From Symbiodinium kawagutii (lineage: Eukaryota; Sar; Dinophyceae; Suessiales; Symbiodiniaceae), in NCBI GenBank assembly GCA_009767595.1, contig VSDK01015717.1:698919-762918 (forward strand): a stretch of 64,000 bases of DNA, written 5' to 3'. The position numbers and the translations under genes are program-made. Below are positions 33,913-46,386 of the stretch, in pieces. Under the pieces are notes generated by a model. It was not told the DNA's origin. It worked only from the letters and a program-made list of their open reading frames with translations, and made no database searches. How positions within the stretch are numbered: the stretch's first letter is position 1; every line of letters starts with the position of its first letter.

Positions 33913-35793
33913 TATATGGCGACAATGATCAGCCACACCACAACATCTGATTCTATCCCCACATGTGGTCACTCTAAGCAACACTCTGAAAGTTGACAAT
34001 CAATACTTTTGCCCGAAGCCGAGTGATATGGAAGCAATCCACTTGTGATGTGGAAACCACGAGTAGCCTGTATGACCGATGAACCTGTGAGTTTCTCAGT
34101 AGAACCAAACTAGATACAATGACATTGATAACAACACAATTTCCCACTACTATTGTTGGTTATTATCCCGCATTATTGTTGATTAATATTGACCCAAAGC
34201 CGTGTTTCCGAAACGTGTTCGGGGTCGGACAGTTGGCTGTGTCTTGAATGGTTGGCTAGATGCAGCGGTACCAGTACACCGGGACCTAAACATCTCCTAA
34301 ATGACTTAGCTGGTCGTTGTTGGTATGCTTCAACCATTTTCTAAATGTTACAAGGATTCAAGGATGACTATTAGCTTGAAACATGTGACTTAGCTCAACA
34401 CCCCCGAAATGACCTAGTCGTTTTTTGGATGGTTCATATTAGACCATAGCCATATCCCTCAACCAACCAAGTAAAACCACCTCTCAACAACATGACCAGT
34501 CAATGCTTTGGAGACTTCTCTACGCATCCCTTCTCCGCCAATCGATGCCTGTGGTTTCTGTGCCACTTCCCTCAGCCTATGATCGGTGCGCAGCCATGAA
34601 AAAAGAACAACCCGGAAGTGACCAACAAGGCATCCTTCAAGAACGTGTCAGGTGAAAATTGCTATCTTGTTTCCATAGAAAAAAACATATATATCTACAT
34701 TCAGTTATGCTATGTAGATACGCACATGCATGTAAATATGATAGATAACATTTAGATTTAATTCAGATTGCAAATAGTTGTTCTGAACAGCACAACGAGC
34801 ACTGTAGACACATGACAGAATGTCACCACAAACATGTGAAAATATAAACATATGTCAAAAAAAACATTGCCATAAGCGTTGTCGCTCATCCAAATGGAAA
34901 CCAGGAATTGGTTTAAATCAGATCGTGACACTCAAGAGAGAAGAACTATCTGCTTGGTGACTATCCCAAAGAAACTGGGGTAACAACCAAACACCAAACA
35001 TGACTGATATCAGTGGAGTAGATTGCCATCATATATTCATGGTGACTTGCGACTGAACAAACCCACAGGAACAAAATGCTGAAAGCAGAAAACAATTGCT
35101 GGCTATCACAAGAAAATGACACATTCATGCAAATGAAATGATACATAATGTAACGTTCAAGAGTTGACGGTACCTTGGCTGATAGGCTGGTTATATCCAT
35201 GCTCGACTCTTGGATTCCTGCAATCCAAACATTTGACGGACCCACTGTGGTACTCCCCAAGATCCCAAATCGGCCACATTAAAATTTACGAAGCACCATC
35301 TTGGGGGGTTGCCGCACGGGCCCCACGAGTTGAGATTTGCGAAAACTGGATTCACAACACAATGCTCGAAATAACAAATTCACAACACAATGCTCGTAAT
35401 ACCAAAATGCATCAATAAGCAGTTGGATGACAGTCCTCGATTGGACACTTTAAAGATTCATCATTATGGATCTTATGAGCCCATACCATCCCGAATTGGA
35501 AACTAACGACGGATGACCCTTAATAACATGGATAATATTGAATACACATTAATTAAACGTCATGGTCATTATGGGCCCATGATGAAGCGGTGGGTCGATG
35601 CTATTCGCTGATGATCAATAAAAGCGGCCAACCGATGACCCCCAGAAAATACTTGGGATAGACCTGTTCTCGTTGCTCCATAATTGTCAGACTGCTAGTT
35701 ATTCCTAGTGCTAGTTCATATACCAAGTCCATCAACTTTGACCGCTACAAAATTGCCCTGAACCATCGTCATGATTGTGGCGTATCCATCAAA

Positions 35794-35914
35794 CATATGG
35801 CTGTGGGTCAAAACCCCGTACCCCTGGTTCCCCTATGATTAACCATTGTTTTCTTTATCATTGTTGGTTAATATCTCCCATTATTGTTGGTTAACAATTG
35901 ACCCATAGCCATAT
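35794..35914. mobile_element. MITE family C copy
   Basis: ATATGGCTGTGGGTCAAAAC with partner CAATTGACCCATAGCCATAT. Confidence 0.8.
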
Positions 35915-36771
35915 CATCAAACAACGACCAACATCATGCATTAACACAGCTTGTGTGACCCTGGTTCCGTGGGCTAACGGCCAGGTCGGTAGTTTCCGAG
36001 CTTCATCCGACCAGGAAAAGCAAGAAACATCGGGGTGATCAAAATGGAACTGATGAATTCGTTCAGGTTCCAACTAGGGTAACTTACGTTATAGTTACAG
36101 TAACCAGGGTAACCTCCAACTTAGGGGAATTAGTCAAGATTAGTGCACACAAAGTTTCACCGCCAAGGATCATTAAATGAGGTCAGTTCACAGCTGGGTA
36201 ACTACCAGGGTAAAAACGGCAACCACCGATTTAGCTAGTGAACTTAGGATAGTTCACTAGCAGCACTAGCACTTATGGTAAATATGACTATACTGCATGT
36301 GAGGTATAATCCTTGATGTACAAGAGCAGGATGCCACTCTGTATAATGGAGACGCTGTTCATACATGAATAGTTGGAACCATTTCATGGTCAATCATATG
36401 AATGTTCCTCATCATTTGCCATCATTTACGGGTAGCCAAACAATATACAAACTGTTGCAGTGCCTTAGAAACACCTACACACACATAAATACTATATACA
36501 CATGAGTGATAAATTTCATGTAGCGACTGCTGCTCACAACTATCGTCAACTCTTGCGCGGTGAATGTCAACAACAAGACACCAAACCTTGGATGACTAGC
36601 AATGTTCAATTGTTGGTAGGGGCTGATCAGTGCCAACACCCCCGAATGGAATGACTAATGCGACTGTGTTCATACAGCAACTGTGGTTGATACCGCTCGA
36701 AAATGCCGTTCATGATCTCCAACAAAAATCATTGAACATCATGATACTGATGCCGATTGAAACCACCAGCC

Positions 36772-37050
36772 AGTGATGGTTTTAAACTGGAAAATAAAAC
36801 AACCAACGCCATGCAAAACCCCAAGGGGCCTCCGCAACATCGCCACCTTCTTCAGAATCTCGCATAGCCACCGGCGCTGGCAAAATGACGAGCAAGGGTC
36901 GGCATTGAACAACGTGCTGAACATTACCAGGAACCAGGGCCGGTGTGCTTGTTGTCCCCATATCGGTGCGCCATATTCTTCATACATGTACGCAAAATTA
37001 CAACACATGACAAGAAAATTGCATGGATATTGATTCTGATTTTCAACCAT
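36772..37050 (-). CDS. Unassigned minus-strand open region
   Basis: One frame reads YMYEEYGAPIWGQQAHRPWF, NADPCSSFCQRRWLCEILKK, RPLGVLHGVGCFIFQF; a second reads LLVILPAPVAMRDSEEGGDV. A plus-strand frame of 86 codons is also open. Coding is likely, frame not certain. Confidence 0.3.
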
Positions 37051-37884
37051 CCATTTATCCGTTTTGTTTTGCCTCTGCGTGTGTGTCAGCGGTTGTGAAT
37101 TTGTAGAGGCGGTTTCTCGTGTATGCGAAACATCCCTTTGGTGTGTTTGCAATGATATGATATATGAATAAATGCGTTGATATGGAAGGTTACCCGTATC
37201 TCAAACAGCACAACCAAAAACACAAATGTTCAATGTAAAATGCAAACAAACATATCAACCCGGTCTGGAAACAAATGACTCCAAAGAGATCCAACCAAAT
37301 TTAATTAAAATTCGAGAAACATGATATTTGCTAACATGAAATAACAAACAACAAATTTCAGGGATGATGCGGTATATTAGACTAAATTGTTGGAAAAACT
37401 GCACCAAACGGTTCCCGGGTCAATATTTCGAACGCATTTGCGCGTACAATCGCGCAGGTATGGAACAACACTACGCTGGGGCAGCGAGCCGCTGCTTAGA
37501 GGATGGAACATGCGATATTGGAACCCGCCCTTGTTTGCACATATTTCTCATTGCTGCTAACCAATCATGATGCACCACAGTCTTCGTTCAAATGCGCACG
37601 TGTGAATGGATGACGCTTCAATGCGGAAGTGTATGTTGGGCACATTCCATCTTTACAATCAAATGCTCAATCTAACTATCTACGCGCTGCTCGCCAGGGG
37701 GGTCCTGCAATGAATTTGGGCGGACTTCTGCAACGGTCAGTATATGCATCAAAAGAGCATACGCGTACTAATTCGATTACCGCAATCAATGCCGAAAGCA
37801 TTCCAGCCCAAAATTTAAAAGAGCGGAAGCCTTGGTTTGCCGAAAAAAGCTACACATGCCTTGGTTTAGCCTCCCCGGTTCTTG

Positions 37885-38253
37885 TTAACCCTCACCCACT
37901 GTAGCAAGCGCCCTCCCGCGTGGTTCATGCAAACTTTGCATCAGCGCGCAATGGTTCAAACTTTCACGCGCCAGTTTTTGCAATGAACGTCTTTCAGGGC
38001 CAGACTTGAGCATTTTTTTGGCCAGCGCGAAGGCTGGGAATTCTGACGGGCCGGGCGGCTGTTGCAGGCAGGCAGCACAAGCTTCCACAATGCGTCCCCA
38101 AGGCTTGCGAAGAAAACGTTTAGGCGCTTCCAATCTCAAATGGTAAATGCATAGAAAGACTTGTGGTGACCAATGCTCAACAGCAAAAGAAAACGCGCAG
38201 AGTTTTATCTCAGCAACGTCTTTCGGGTTTGCGGCGTTCTCTTTGAAAAACAC
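37885..38253 (-). CDS. 122-codon open frame in CpG-rich patch
   Basis: Reads VEHWSPQVFLCIYHLRLEAP, RFLRKPWGRIVEACAACLQQ, SGPERRSLQKLARESLNHCA. The surrounding 37.36-38.40 kb has more GCGC/CGC words than its neighbours. Not recognised. Confidence 0.35.
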   Translation of the reverse strand: MFFKENAANPKDVAEIKLCAFSFAVEHWSPQVFLCIYHLRLEAPKRFLRKPWGRIVEACAACLQQPPGPSEFPAFALAKKMLKSGPERRSLQKLARESLNHCALMQSLHEPRGRALATVGEG

Positions 38254-38548
38254 TTAATGCTTCTCAAGCGCCTAGGTCAAGGCTTTTGCTTCCAAATCTC
38301 ATGCGGGCAACCGCGCGCTTTCCTCATACCTGCCTTCTCGTGCTCGACAAGCGCGGCAGCCGGTCAATCACAAGTTAGTTCGCATGGTATAGATTGAAAG
38401 CCTCTTAGGACCCTGTGGGGCTAAATGTTTAACAACCAGTAGTAATCATAGTGTTAAACACTAACAGTGGTTTGTTAACACCAATGGTTTGTTGACAACA
38501 CCATCAACCAGTAGTTGTTCATTACCCCTTATATTTGACCACTATTAA

Positions 38549-38640
38549 CTGGTTGGTGGTTTGAACCCATGAAAAATATTAGTCAACCAACTATTCGTTA
38601 ATCATTATAAGGGAAAAAAAGGGCTCAATCCACCAACCAG
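38549..38640. mobile_element. MITE family B copy
   Basis: CTGGTTGGTGGTTTGAACCC and partner ending CAATCCACCAACCAG. Confidence 0.75.
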
Positions 38641-38743
38641 TTCACCTTTTTTCAAACCACCCACCAATGGTTGTACTCTCATATTTGGTAATTGCCTTTC
38701 ATGACCAGCTAGACCTTACCACCACTGTATTGCCTAACAATCA

Positions 38744-38850
38744 TATGGAGGTTTCTCAAAATAGGGGAACCCCAAAATGGTTGGTTTATTGCTATAAATG
38801 ATTATTGTTGGATGGTTTAGGGGGTCCCCTATTTTGAGAAACACCCATAT
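38744..38850. mobile_element. MITE family A copy
   Basis: Terminal inverted repeats GGTTTCTCAAAATAGGGG / CCCCTATTTTGAGAAACACC around a loop with TGGTTGGTTTATT. Flanked by CATATGG and CCATATC. Confidence 0.8.
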
Positions 38851-40238
38851 CATGCATGTCTTTAGTAACATAATAATTGCACTTGTTGCTGGGTGATAGT
38901 GTAGGTTCATTGGGTGCAACGATGTTGCTTGTTTACCATGAAGCCATCTATGATTAGCCACTCTCATTGGGCAAGTTATCCATAACATCAAAAACAACGC
39001 GAACGATTTCCAAAACATGTTCAGCAGCGTGCATATGTAATGAACCATAACATCGTTAAGTAAAAAACTGCCAACACATGATTAACCATCACCATCCATA
39101 TCTGATTGACATCATCCAAAATGTTATTTTTTGTAATTGGATGTTTTTTAATAGGCAGGGGGCTGTTGTGGCCGCCTCTTTTTGCCTCTCGTTGTCAAGT
39201 TCTTACCTATTAATTGTTGACTACTGCGCTTGGAAACCTATACATCTGGAAAAGTTGGTTGTGGAACCCTGCGCAGCCCAATACACTCTTTTTTCTGCTT
39301 ACAAGCAGAAGGGCTGTTATCAGTTGTTTAAGCAAGCTGGGGTGGTCCTATCATGATGTAAAAGTTTCCGTTTTTTCAAGGCATAACTAATATGTGACAT
39401 ATATTTTCTTTGCGCTGAATTGAATTCATTGGTCTGGCATTGTCCCTTCAAATGGGTTCCATGCTAGTGAAATCATTGGCACTGAATATGTAAAATGGCT
39501 CATAGATTTGGGTTTTGTCCTCCATCCTGTGGGTAGAAGTCCTCAAGGACTGATGCAGTGATTTGCAGCAATTACTATATCAATGATTGCCATCGTTCAA
39601 GGGACTAATGAACAAATCATGGTTGTTGTGTTTTGTTTATTATGGGTTTGATCCTTTTTATTCGAACACCAACGGGACCAATCCCGCCCCAGCTCAACGT
39701 ATCCCGTCTGCCTCAGAAAAGCAGTCGTTTTTGAATGCCATTCTGAAAGATTAGGAGGTTTCGTCTTCAACCAAATCATCCAGAACAAGAAAGAATTTAA
39801 ATCAAATGGATCCTTAATACTGATACGCTCTAGGAGGAGGCTTCGTCTTCAACCCACATGTAATCACGATGGACTGTTGTGACAACCAAATATCAACCAT
39901 TCCCCAGAAGAAATCCATGGGGCCTTAAGAGTGAAATTTGGGCGGCCACAACAGTCCTTTCCGTTTTATCAATCAATTATTAAAACAAGGATCACCATGA
40001 TCAACAATCATTGACCATATTATGCAAATAGTGAACATCACGGCCAATTCTTAACCACCATCAAGCAACATATTAAAAAGCGACGAATGCCAACCAAGCA
40101 CCATTCTTCAACATATCATCCATATTTGAAGCATCATTAACCACCATTAATCATTCACCACCCTGGATCACCCTTGACCACCATTGACCATTCTTAATCA
40201 CCATAAACCACCACTGACCATCAAGCGAGTAGTAAACA

Positions 40239-40239
<1 letters not shown>

Positions 40240-40279
<40 letters not shown>

Positions 40280-40338
40280 ANNNNNNNNNNNNNNNNNNNN
40301 NNNNNNNNNNNNNNNNNNNNNNNNNNNNNNNNNNNNNN
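40240..40338 (+). repeat. (CAT)n microsatellite running into a 58-N gap
   Basis: CATCAT run from 40240 to 40280, then 58 N. The gap is very probably an unresolved repeat. Confidence 0.95.
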
Positions 40339-40466
40339 GCCACGACAAAACCCTCACGGCTCGGCTCCGTTTCCGGTCTCCGCCTACAGCACCGGCCAAC
40401 TCCATGACCTCAAAGAACGAAGCTGACAACCTCATTGGTAAAACCCATGTTGAACATAGCTATTCT

Positions 40467-40574
40467 ATATGGTGGTTTCTCAAAATAGGGAGCCCCAAAA
40501 ATGGCTGGTTTATTACTATAAATGGTTAATCATGGATGATTTGGGGGTCCCCTATTTTGAGAAACACCCATATA
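40467..40574. mobile_element. MITE family A copy
   Basis: Same inverted ends and loop as the copy at 38744; flanks CTATAT / CATATAG. Confidence 0.8.
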
Positions 40575-41667
40575 GTGGTGAACATGAATATGTTGGTGGT
40601 TTTCTAGAGAAAACATAGAGGAAAATTCAAGTGTTTTTGTTTGTGGATGATCAACTTCATATAGGTATAAGCCATGGTGAACAGTAGTATTTTGGTGGGT
40701 TTTTAGAAAATTCATAGGAACATTGCATTGGGGGTTCCCTATTTTGAGAAACACCTAGATGACTAGGAATGATATTTCAACTGGTTAATATAGTGGTTAA
40801 AACTATGATGGTTGATGAGTTGTAACTGTATCTGGAACCATCATGGGTATAAGTATGGTTTGTATGTGGTTGTTAGTCGAATAGTGATTGTTAAACAGTG
40901 ATGACAATAATTGAACCAACATACCAATAATACATTGCATAATTGTGGGAAAAATGTTTACAATTGGTAATATTCAATAATAGGAAATGGTTACAACCAC
41001 GGTCAATAATCATGGCGAATAGTCGTTACTAGTCATGGTTGGATGGTTATCCAGTTCAATCTCTGTACTTTCAATGATGATGGCTAATAATAGCTTCATT
41101 TCAATCGGAGATAATTATACCTATTTAAACTGGTGAATAGCGGATAATGGTTCGGAATTGATAACTGCTGTCGATGGTTAGTGATGGCTAATGGTACTAA
41201 TCGCTAGTGATGGATAATGGCTAACAATGGTTGGTGATAGAAAATCAATATTTTTCTTAGCTGGTTACAAGTAATTACTAGTGTAATAGATACTAATGGT
41301 CAGTGATAGATAATGGGTTTCCAGTGGTTAGTGATGGATAGGCAATGATCGTTGACATGCAGTACTTGGGCCAATGGCAGTGTTGCATTGGATACCTTTC
41401 TGGTTGCATCCAAAACCACAAACAAGTTATAAACCACTAGCAGCTCAACCACCACCACCACCACCACCACCGGACCCATTGCTATTTATCAACCACCACC
41501 ACCACTAGTTGTCCACCACCACTGTTGCCAATCATCAGCCCTTGCTCTTTACCCATTTTCAACCACCACCGGCCCCGGGGCACGGCCGGAAGGTCCGAGC
41601 TACCATGTCATCCACCATAAAGCCTCCATCGCCTGTGGCGTTCGGCCCGCATCAAACTGCGAGTTTC

Positions 41668-41787
41668 CCATAGGGCTATGGGTCAATATGAACCTACCGA
41701 TTTCATGAAGGATGCTTACCATCAATAGTAAGGAAAACAACTGTTAATAGTAGGGAAACCAGGGGTACAGAGTTTTTACCCATGGCA
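41668..41787. mobile_element. MITE family C copy, reverse orientation, diverged
   Basis: GGGCTATGGGTCAATATGAA at one end and GTTTTTACCCATGGC at the other, interior AGGGAAACCAGGGGTAC as the reverse of other copies. Confidence 0.55.
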
Positions 41788-42945
41788 ATGGAAAAATGGA
41801 TCCATGTCTATGGTGGTACCCACCCCAACCATCCAATAACGAGCAACACTGATACGAGTAGGAAAGCCACCAGTGACTTGGGGGTGAACCTTTTTGGACA
41901 TACCCGTATAGTTACATGAATGGTTTACTGGCTGGTGGTTGAACCACCCCTATGAAAAAATAAGTCAACCAACCAATTTATCACTTGCATGAGTTGAAAT
42001 CTACCACACCGAGGCCATCCCCTGCTAAACCCTCGGCAAACCAGTGCTTGACTGGGTGGTTGATCAGCCAGTCTCCAAGCATTGGATCAGTGACCAAATC
42101 CATCTGCATCACCAAACGTCCAAGCTGGTCTTCACCTTGTTGTGTGCAAAATCTTAAGAAGACTACCAATTATGGTACAGTTACTTAGGGAAACCACCCG
42201 GTTGGGTGCAAAATCCCAGAGTTATTTCACTCAGCTTATTCTAGTGAAACTACTAGTTCTGGTACAGTTACATCTGTTTTAGCATAGCTGGGGAACTAAT
42301 GATCTGCGTATACCGTTGACGGTCCATTCACGCTGTATGGGCTTCTAGCTGGGCACTCTACCATCCTAGGTCTCTTGATATCTTCGTTCCCCGAAATCGG
42401 CACCAGCTGATCATTGGTGGTGGCAAATGGTGAAGAGATTGATGGTGCCTTCATTGTTGATGGTTAATGAGTGTTGAATGTGTACTTGTAGTTCTGAAGG
42501 AAGCTGATGCCCAGATTCAAATATCAGGGTGGCTGTTGGTTGCACTGATGATTGAAACTGGATGATCGATCATGGTTGATGATCCGAACGAACTGGATTT
42601 ACTACATAGTAGATGAAGTCAAAACAAAATTCACAGTTGTCAATAGCTTTCAAATGGTTCCTGTCGAAAAGTAGACCGATGTCCAACGATCATGTTCTGT
42701 TGAAACTCCGATGGCGTCAGAACCATCATGAATGCAGCAACATGATGCAATACATGTCTATAAAAAATAAATATCTCATAGGGATGTTTGAACAAACAAC
42801 GCAAGCTCTTGAAAACAAAAAACACAACTTTGTTATTGACCACCATGAACACCGACCACTTAAACAAAAACCATGGACAATATCTTTGATATGTTTCTTG
42901 CAACACAACTATAACCCAGGGATATGTCTACTTATACCATATCCC

Positions 42946-43053
42946 CTATATGGCTGTGGGTCAAGACCACCCCTGGTTCCCCATCATGAACTACTCTTTT
43001 CCTTTTAATTTGTGGGTTATTATTCCGTGGCTAATATCGATCCATAGCCATAT
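42946..43053. mobile_element. MITE family C copy
   Basis: TATATGGCTGTGGGTCAAGA with partner ATCGATCCATAGCCATAT. Confidence 0.75.
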
Positions 43054-43385
43054 CCTGCTAATCTGTTAATCCATGATATAAACATCATAATCCATTACAT
43101 AATCCGTGATACAATCCATGATATAATCCATTATATAACCATTAAAACCCATTATAACCATTCTCATCCCCTGTATGGTGTCCAAACCTTTGTTGCATGC
43201 GCGCCTGAGCACACAGTGCCTTGGACGCGCCGCGGGAGTCGCGAGTTGCAGTTGGGGCCATGGAGCGATACGTCAGCGTCCCAGCTGGGGACCGGCTAAG
43301 TTATGCCCGTGGTAACAGCTGACGACTTGCAGTGGTGAGTCAGGGTTGCCAGTGACAAGTTCAAATTGAGGTTGGTAACTAGCTA

Positions 43386-43538
43386 TATGGGGGTTTCTGA
43401 AAAATGGAGGCACCCCTAAATCATCGTTCGTTAATCATTTATAATAATGAACTCCTGAGAGAAAATGTGTGGCTTATAACTATACCAAACTAGTTTTGGA
43501 TGAATTGGGGGTCCCCCAATTTTGAGAAACACCCATAT
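43386..43538. mobile_element. MITE family A copy, longer loop
   Basis: Begins TATGGGGGTTTCTGAAAAAT, ends CCCCCAATTTTGAGAAACAC-CCATAT. Confidence 0.7.
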
Positions 43539-43778
43539 GTATCATACAAAGGTCATCATCCATACAACTGGTCTGTTCAACCTGCAGCCGACTGGCAAAA
43601 CTTTCATACGTTATAGCCATCATATTCCCACAAATGCTCAAATCCTAAGCGCCAACAGTTGGGAACAGCCATGACAAGGAGGGGCCTCTGCATTACCATA
43701 GCTGGCAAACACCCTAGGTACAAAGCAACTTAGCTAACTCGGCGGCCCTACTCTGCATGGGTCATGTGGAAATCTGTT

Positions 43779-44060
43779 TCAGCACAATTGTCGCGGAAGG
43801 ATCACGTATGTCAATTCATCTTCGGGGAGATATTTCTGCAAGAATGCTTGCACGACATCTGCAGTGGATGTGGCGTGTCCCTCAACGGTGCCACACCAAA
43901 AGCAAACATGCATAACTATAAGTGTTGCGGGCGATGTAGAGACTTCAGTGAAGAACACTACGTCGTCAACCTGCGTCAATACCTGGTCGCCCCGGTACAC
44001 GATGCGGCCTTTATAGTTATGCATCGTTGTGTCGAGCTCGGCAATGCTTGATGCCACATA
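43779..44060 (-). pseudogene. Ty1/copia reverse-transcriptase fragment
   Basis: Reads YKGRIVYRGDQVLTQVDDVV, FTEVSTSPATLIVM, ATSTADVVQAFLQKYLPEDE then LTYVILPRQLC. This matches the copia block K-x-R-x-V-x-x-G ... A-D-x-x-x-A-(Y/F)-L-Q ... T-Y-V-x-L-P as found in dinoflagellate copia elements. Upstream and downstream domains are absent or unreadable, so it is a truncated remnant. Confidence 0.65.
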
Positions 44061-44399
44061 GAACCAGCAGCTAGACCATGCGAACATTGAACCCAAAAGT
44101 CCTTGACTGATGGACCAACTCGTTCAGTTGGAAAAAACAACAAGGCATATCATCAAAATATGCCACCATTGGGAATTTCAAGCTCGTGGCCCACCGATGA
44201 CCCGATCGTGTCTCTCAGGCGATCCGCCTGAAAAATATGGATTTGCAAAAACTGATAAAGCGCTAACACCAAGAAGTGTTGAAACTGAATTGGGCCTCAG
44301 AATGGGCTGAGTCTCCTTGGCGAATCCCATCGCATCTTGGAGGACTTTCAGTGTCTCCCTCGCAAGCGGACCAGAATCCATGACATGCTGCTACCAATC

Positions 44400-45250
44400 A
44401 TGGTTGGTTTTCGGCGATGACTCGATGAGCAGTTCATGATCTCTTCACATATCCCCCCGATGATCACAAGCAGGGTCAAATGCACGACTATGCAATGCAA
44501 ATACATTGCGCGAGTCCTTTCCTGACCGTTTACCTCAAATCCATGTCGGCTACCTGATGGCAGTCATCCTTCCGGTAGCTGTGTGAAAGGACACCTGGTT
44601 TTTCCGAGGTCTCCCAAAAAAAAGGCCAATGACGTGGCTTTGGTTGAGGCTGTTAATGACCACAGTTGTTGAATCCATATGGATCGTGGTAAATTCCATC
44701 GTAGAGGGGAAGCATGTGCGTCTGATAATGTTTGAAGACTGTTGCATGAGATGGTCACTACTGCCTTGCTGATGGCAACTAGTGACTCATGATCCAAAAA
44801 TATGACTGCTGGTGAAAAAGGATCGCTGTTGAATGGTAAAGAAGTGGTCAAGAATCAACATCGTTGGGGGGCAACAAGCAGAAGCACACCGGATACTGTA
44901 TACCAATCAGGCGGAGCTTGATATGAACTATACCGTGCTCAAGACTCCAACTCTTGCCGTTGACCACCGTCAGAGTCAGCCAGTGTTGACCACATGATAG
45001 CCTCTTTACTTATTATCATTTTGGAATGCTTCACCTTTCACCATGACTCATCAATATTGATCATGATTGACCGTTATTGATCGTCATTAAAAAAACTATG
45101 ATCATCATCAAACACGTCTGTTAACTGTTATAAATAAGCTTGAAAGATCATTGGTACTATTGATCATAAACACTATTCTCTACATCATTGACTGTTATTG
45201 GTTCACTGTTATTGGTACTGTTGATAGCCATTATTGATCCCTTAGATCAA
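44400..45250. other. Noncoding, no structure recognised
   Basis: Only short unsupported frames; TTGATCAT/ATTGATCG words toward the right end. Confidence 0.45.
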
Positions 45251-45253
45251 TAA

Positions 45254-45382
45254 ATATGGCAGTGGGTCAAAACCCTGTACCCCCGGTTCCCCATCATTCA
45301 CCAGGCTGTTTTCCCTTCAGTTTTGTTGGTGAACTTATCCCCCATAAAATTGATTGGCTAATATTGACCCAACACGCCATAT
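45254..45382. mobile_element. MITE family C copy, diverged
   Basis: ATATGGCAGTGGGTCAAAAC with partner ATATTGACCCAACACGCCAT. Confidence 0.65.
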
Positions 45383-45560
45383 CCTTATAATCCATCATAA
45401 AACCATTTTAATCCATCATATAATCCATTATGTAACCATTATACAACCATTATATACCCATTATAATAGTTATATGGTTGCTGTAATGGTTGCTCCATAT
45501 TAACTGATGGTTCACTGGCCAAAAAAATCCATTACTTATGATCCCTTAGATCCATCTCAC

Positions 45561-45721
45561 CCGTCGTTGGTTCCAGGGCGCAGCACCAGTTCCTGGCGTA
45601 CTTCCAAGGTACCATCGTACAACGGCCGTGGGCAGTCTCGGCCCAAAGGCTGAGCGCGGCTCGGCGCGGGGCGAGCCCCAAGCGGTGAAACCGGCGTGGT
45701 GAACAAAGGCAGTTCGAGATC
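45561..45721 (-). CDS. Candidate N-terminal macroglobulin-domain exon
   Basis: Acceptor TCCCCAG and donor GACGG|GTGAGA enclose 53 codons plus two bases, read as DLELPLFTTPVSPLG, a proline/arginine linker, then LYDGTLEVRQELVLRPG. The last part could be a beta-strand pair of a macroglobulin domain. Surrounding DNA is AT-rich repeat, so the GC-rich open stretch is very likely an exon; its gene is inferred only from strand and position. Confidence 0.45.
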
Positions 45722-45828
45722 CTGGGGTGGTTAAGTATTGGTCAGTTGATGGTTAACCAAATACTGACATGATGGGTGTATTATGGTTTATTCATCAGTT
45801 AGATGGTTAACCACCATGTGAAACAGTT

Positions 45829-45931
45829 ACTGGTTGGTGGTTTCAAACATTTTGATCCTGGGGTGGTCAACCAACCAATTGTTAATGATTACTGGGGAAA
45901 ATAAAAAATGTTTGAAACCACCAACCAGTAA
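45829..45931. mobile_element. MITE family B copy
   Basis: ACTGGTTGGTGGTTTCAAAC and partner GTTTGAAACCACCAACCAGT: perfect 20-bp inverted ends. Confidence 0.85.
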
Positions 45932-46386
45932 CTGTTGATGGTTAACTGATGATGAATTGTTAACTGATGATCAACTGGTGATCAATAGTTAACTGTGGTT
46001 AACCATCCTGATGATCCTGAGTATCGGTCAGTTGATGGTTAACTATGGTTAACTGATGATCCGTTGATGGTCAGTTGATGGCCAAGAGATGGTTCATGGA
46101 TGGTTGATGAGTAATTGATGGTTGACTGATGGTGAGCCGATGATTACTTGATATCTGAATGCCTCATATATCTCATATCTAGTGAATGAATGCTTATTCA
46201 CATTGACTTTATGGTAATGGTTCACAACAACTTCGGCAGCACTGCCGGCAAAGGATCCCACAATCATTCCAGGAATGCAGGAATAACCAAATACAGCGTA
46301 TCATACCGCAGGGCTAGCCAAATACAATTGCACAACAAAAAACATGGCATATAAAGCGGTCACGGTCCCACGACAGCAAATCATAC

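Larger units (their letters stand above)
27440..36730. other. Long repeat-rich stretch without clear gene
   Basis: Holds MITE copies A and C, the 228-bp array, (GAT)n and ATCTAATC-type degenerate repeats at 28.57-28.71 kb. A GC-rich patch at 34.50-34.66 kb is open on both strands (plus frame ending CAG|GTGAAA), not resolved. Confidence 0.5.
38855..43185. other. Repeat-rich stretch without clear gene
   Basis: Families A, B and C, (CAT)n with gap, (ACC)n at 41.45 kb. GC patch 41.57-41.65 kb on the minus strand reads DGGFMVDDMVARTF after ACGCCACAG and may be an exon. Confidence 0.45.
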
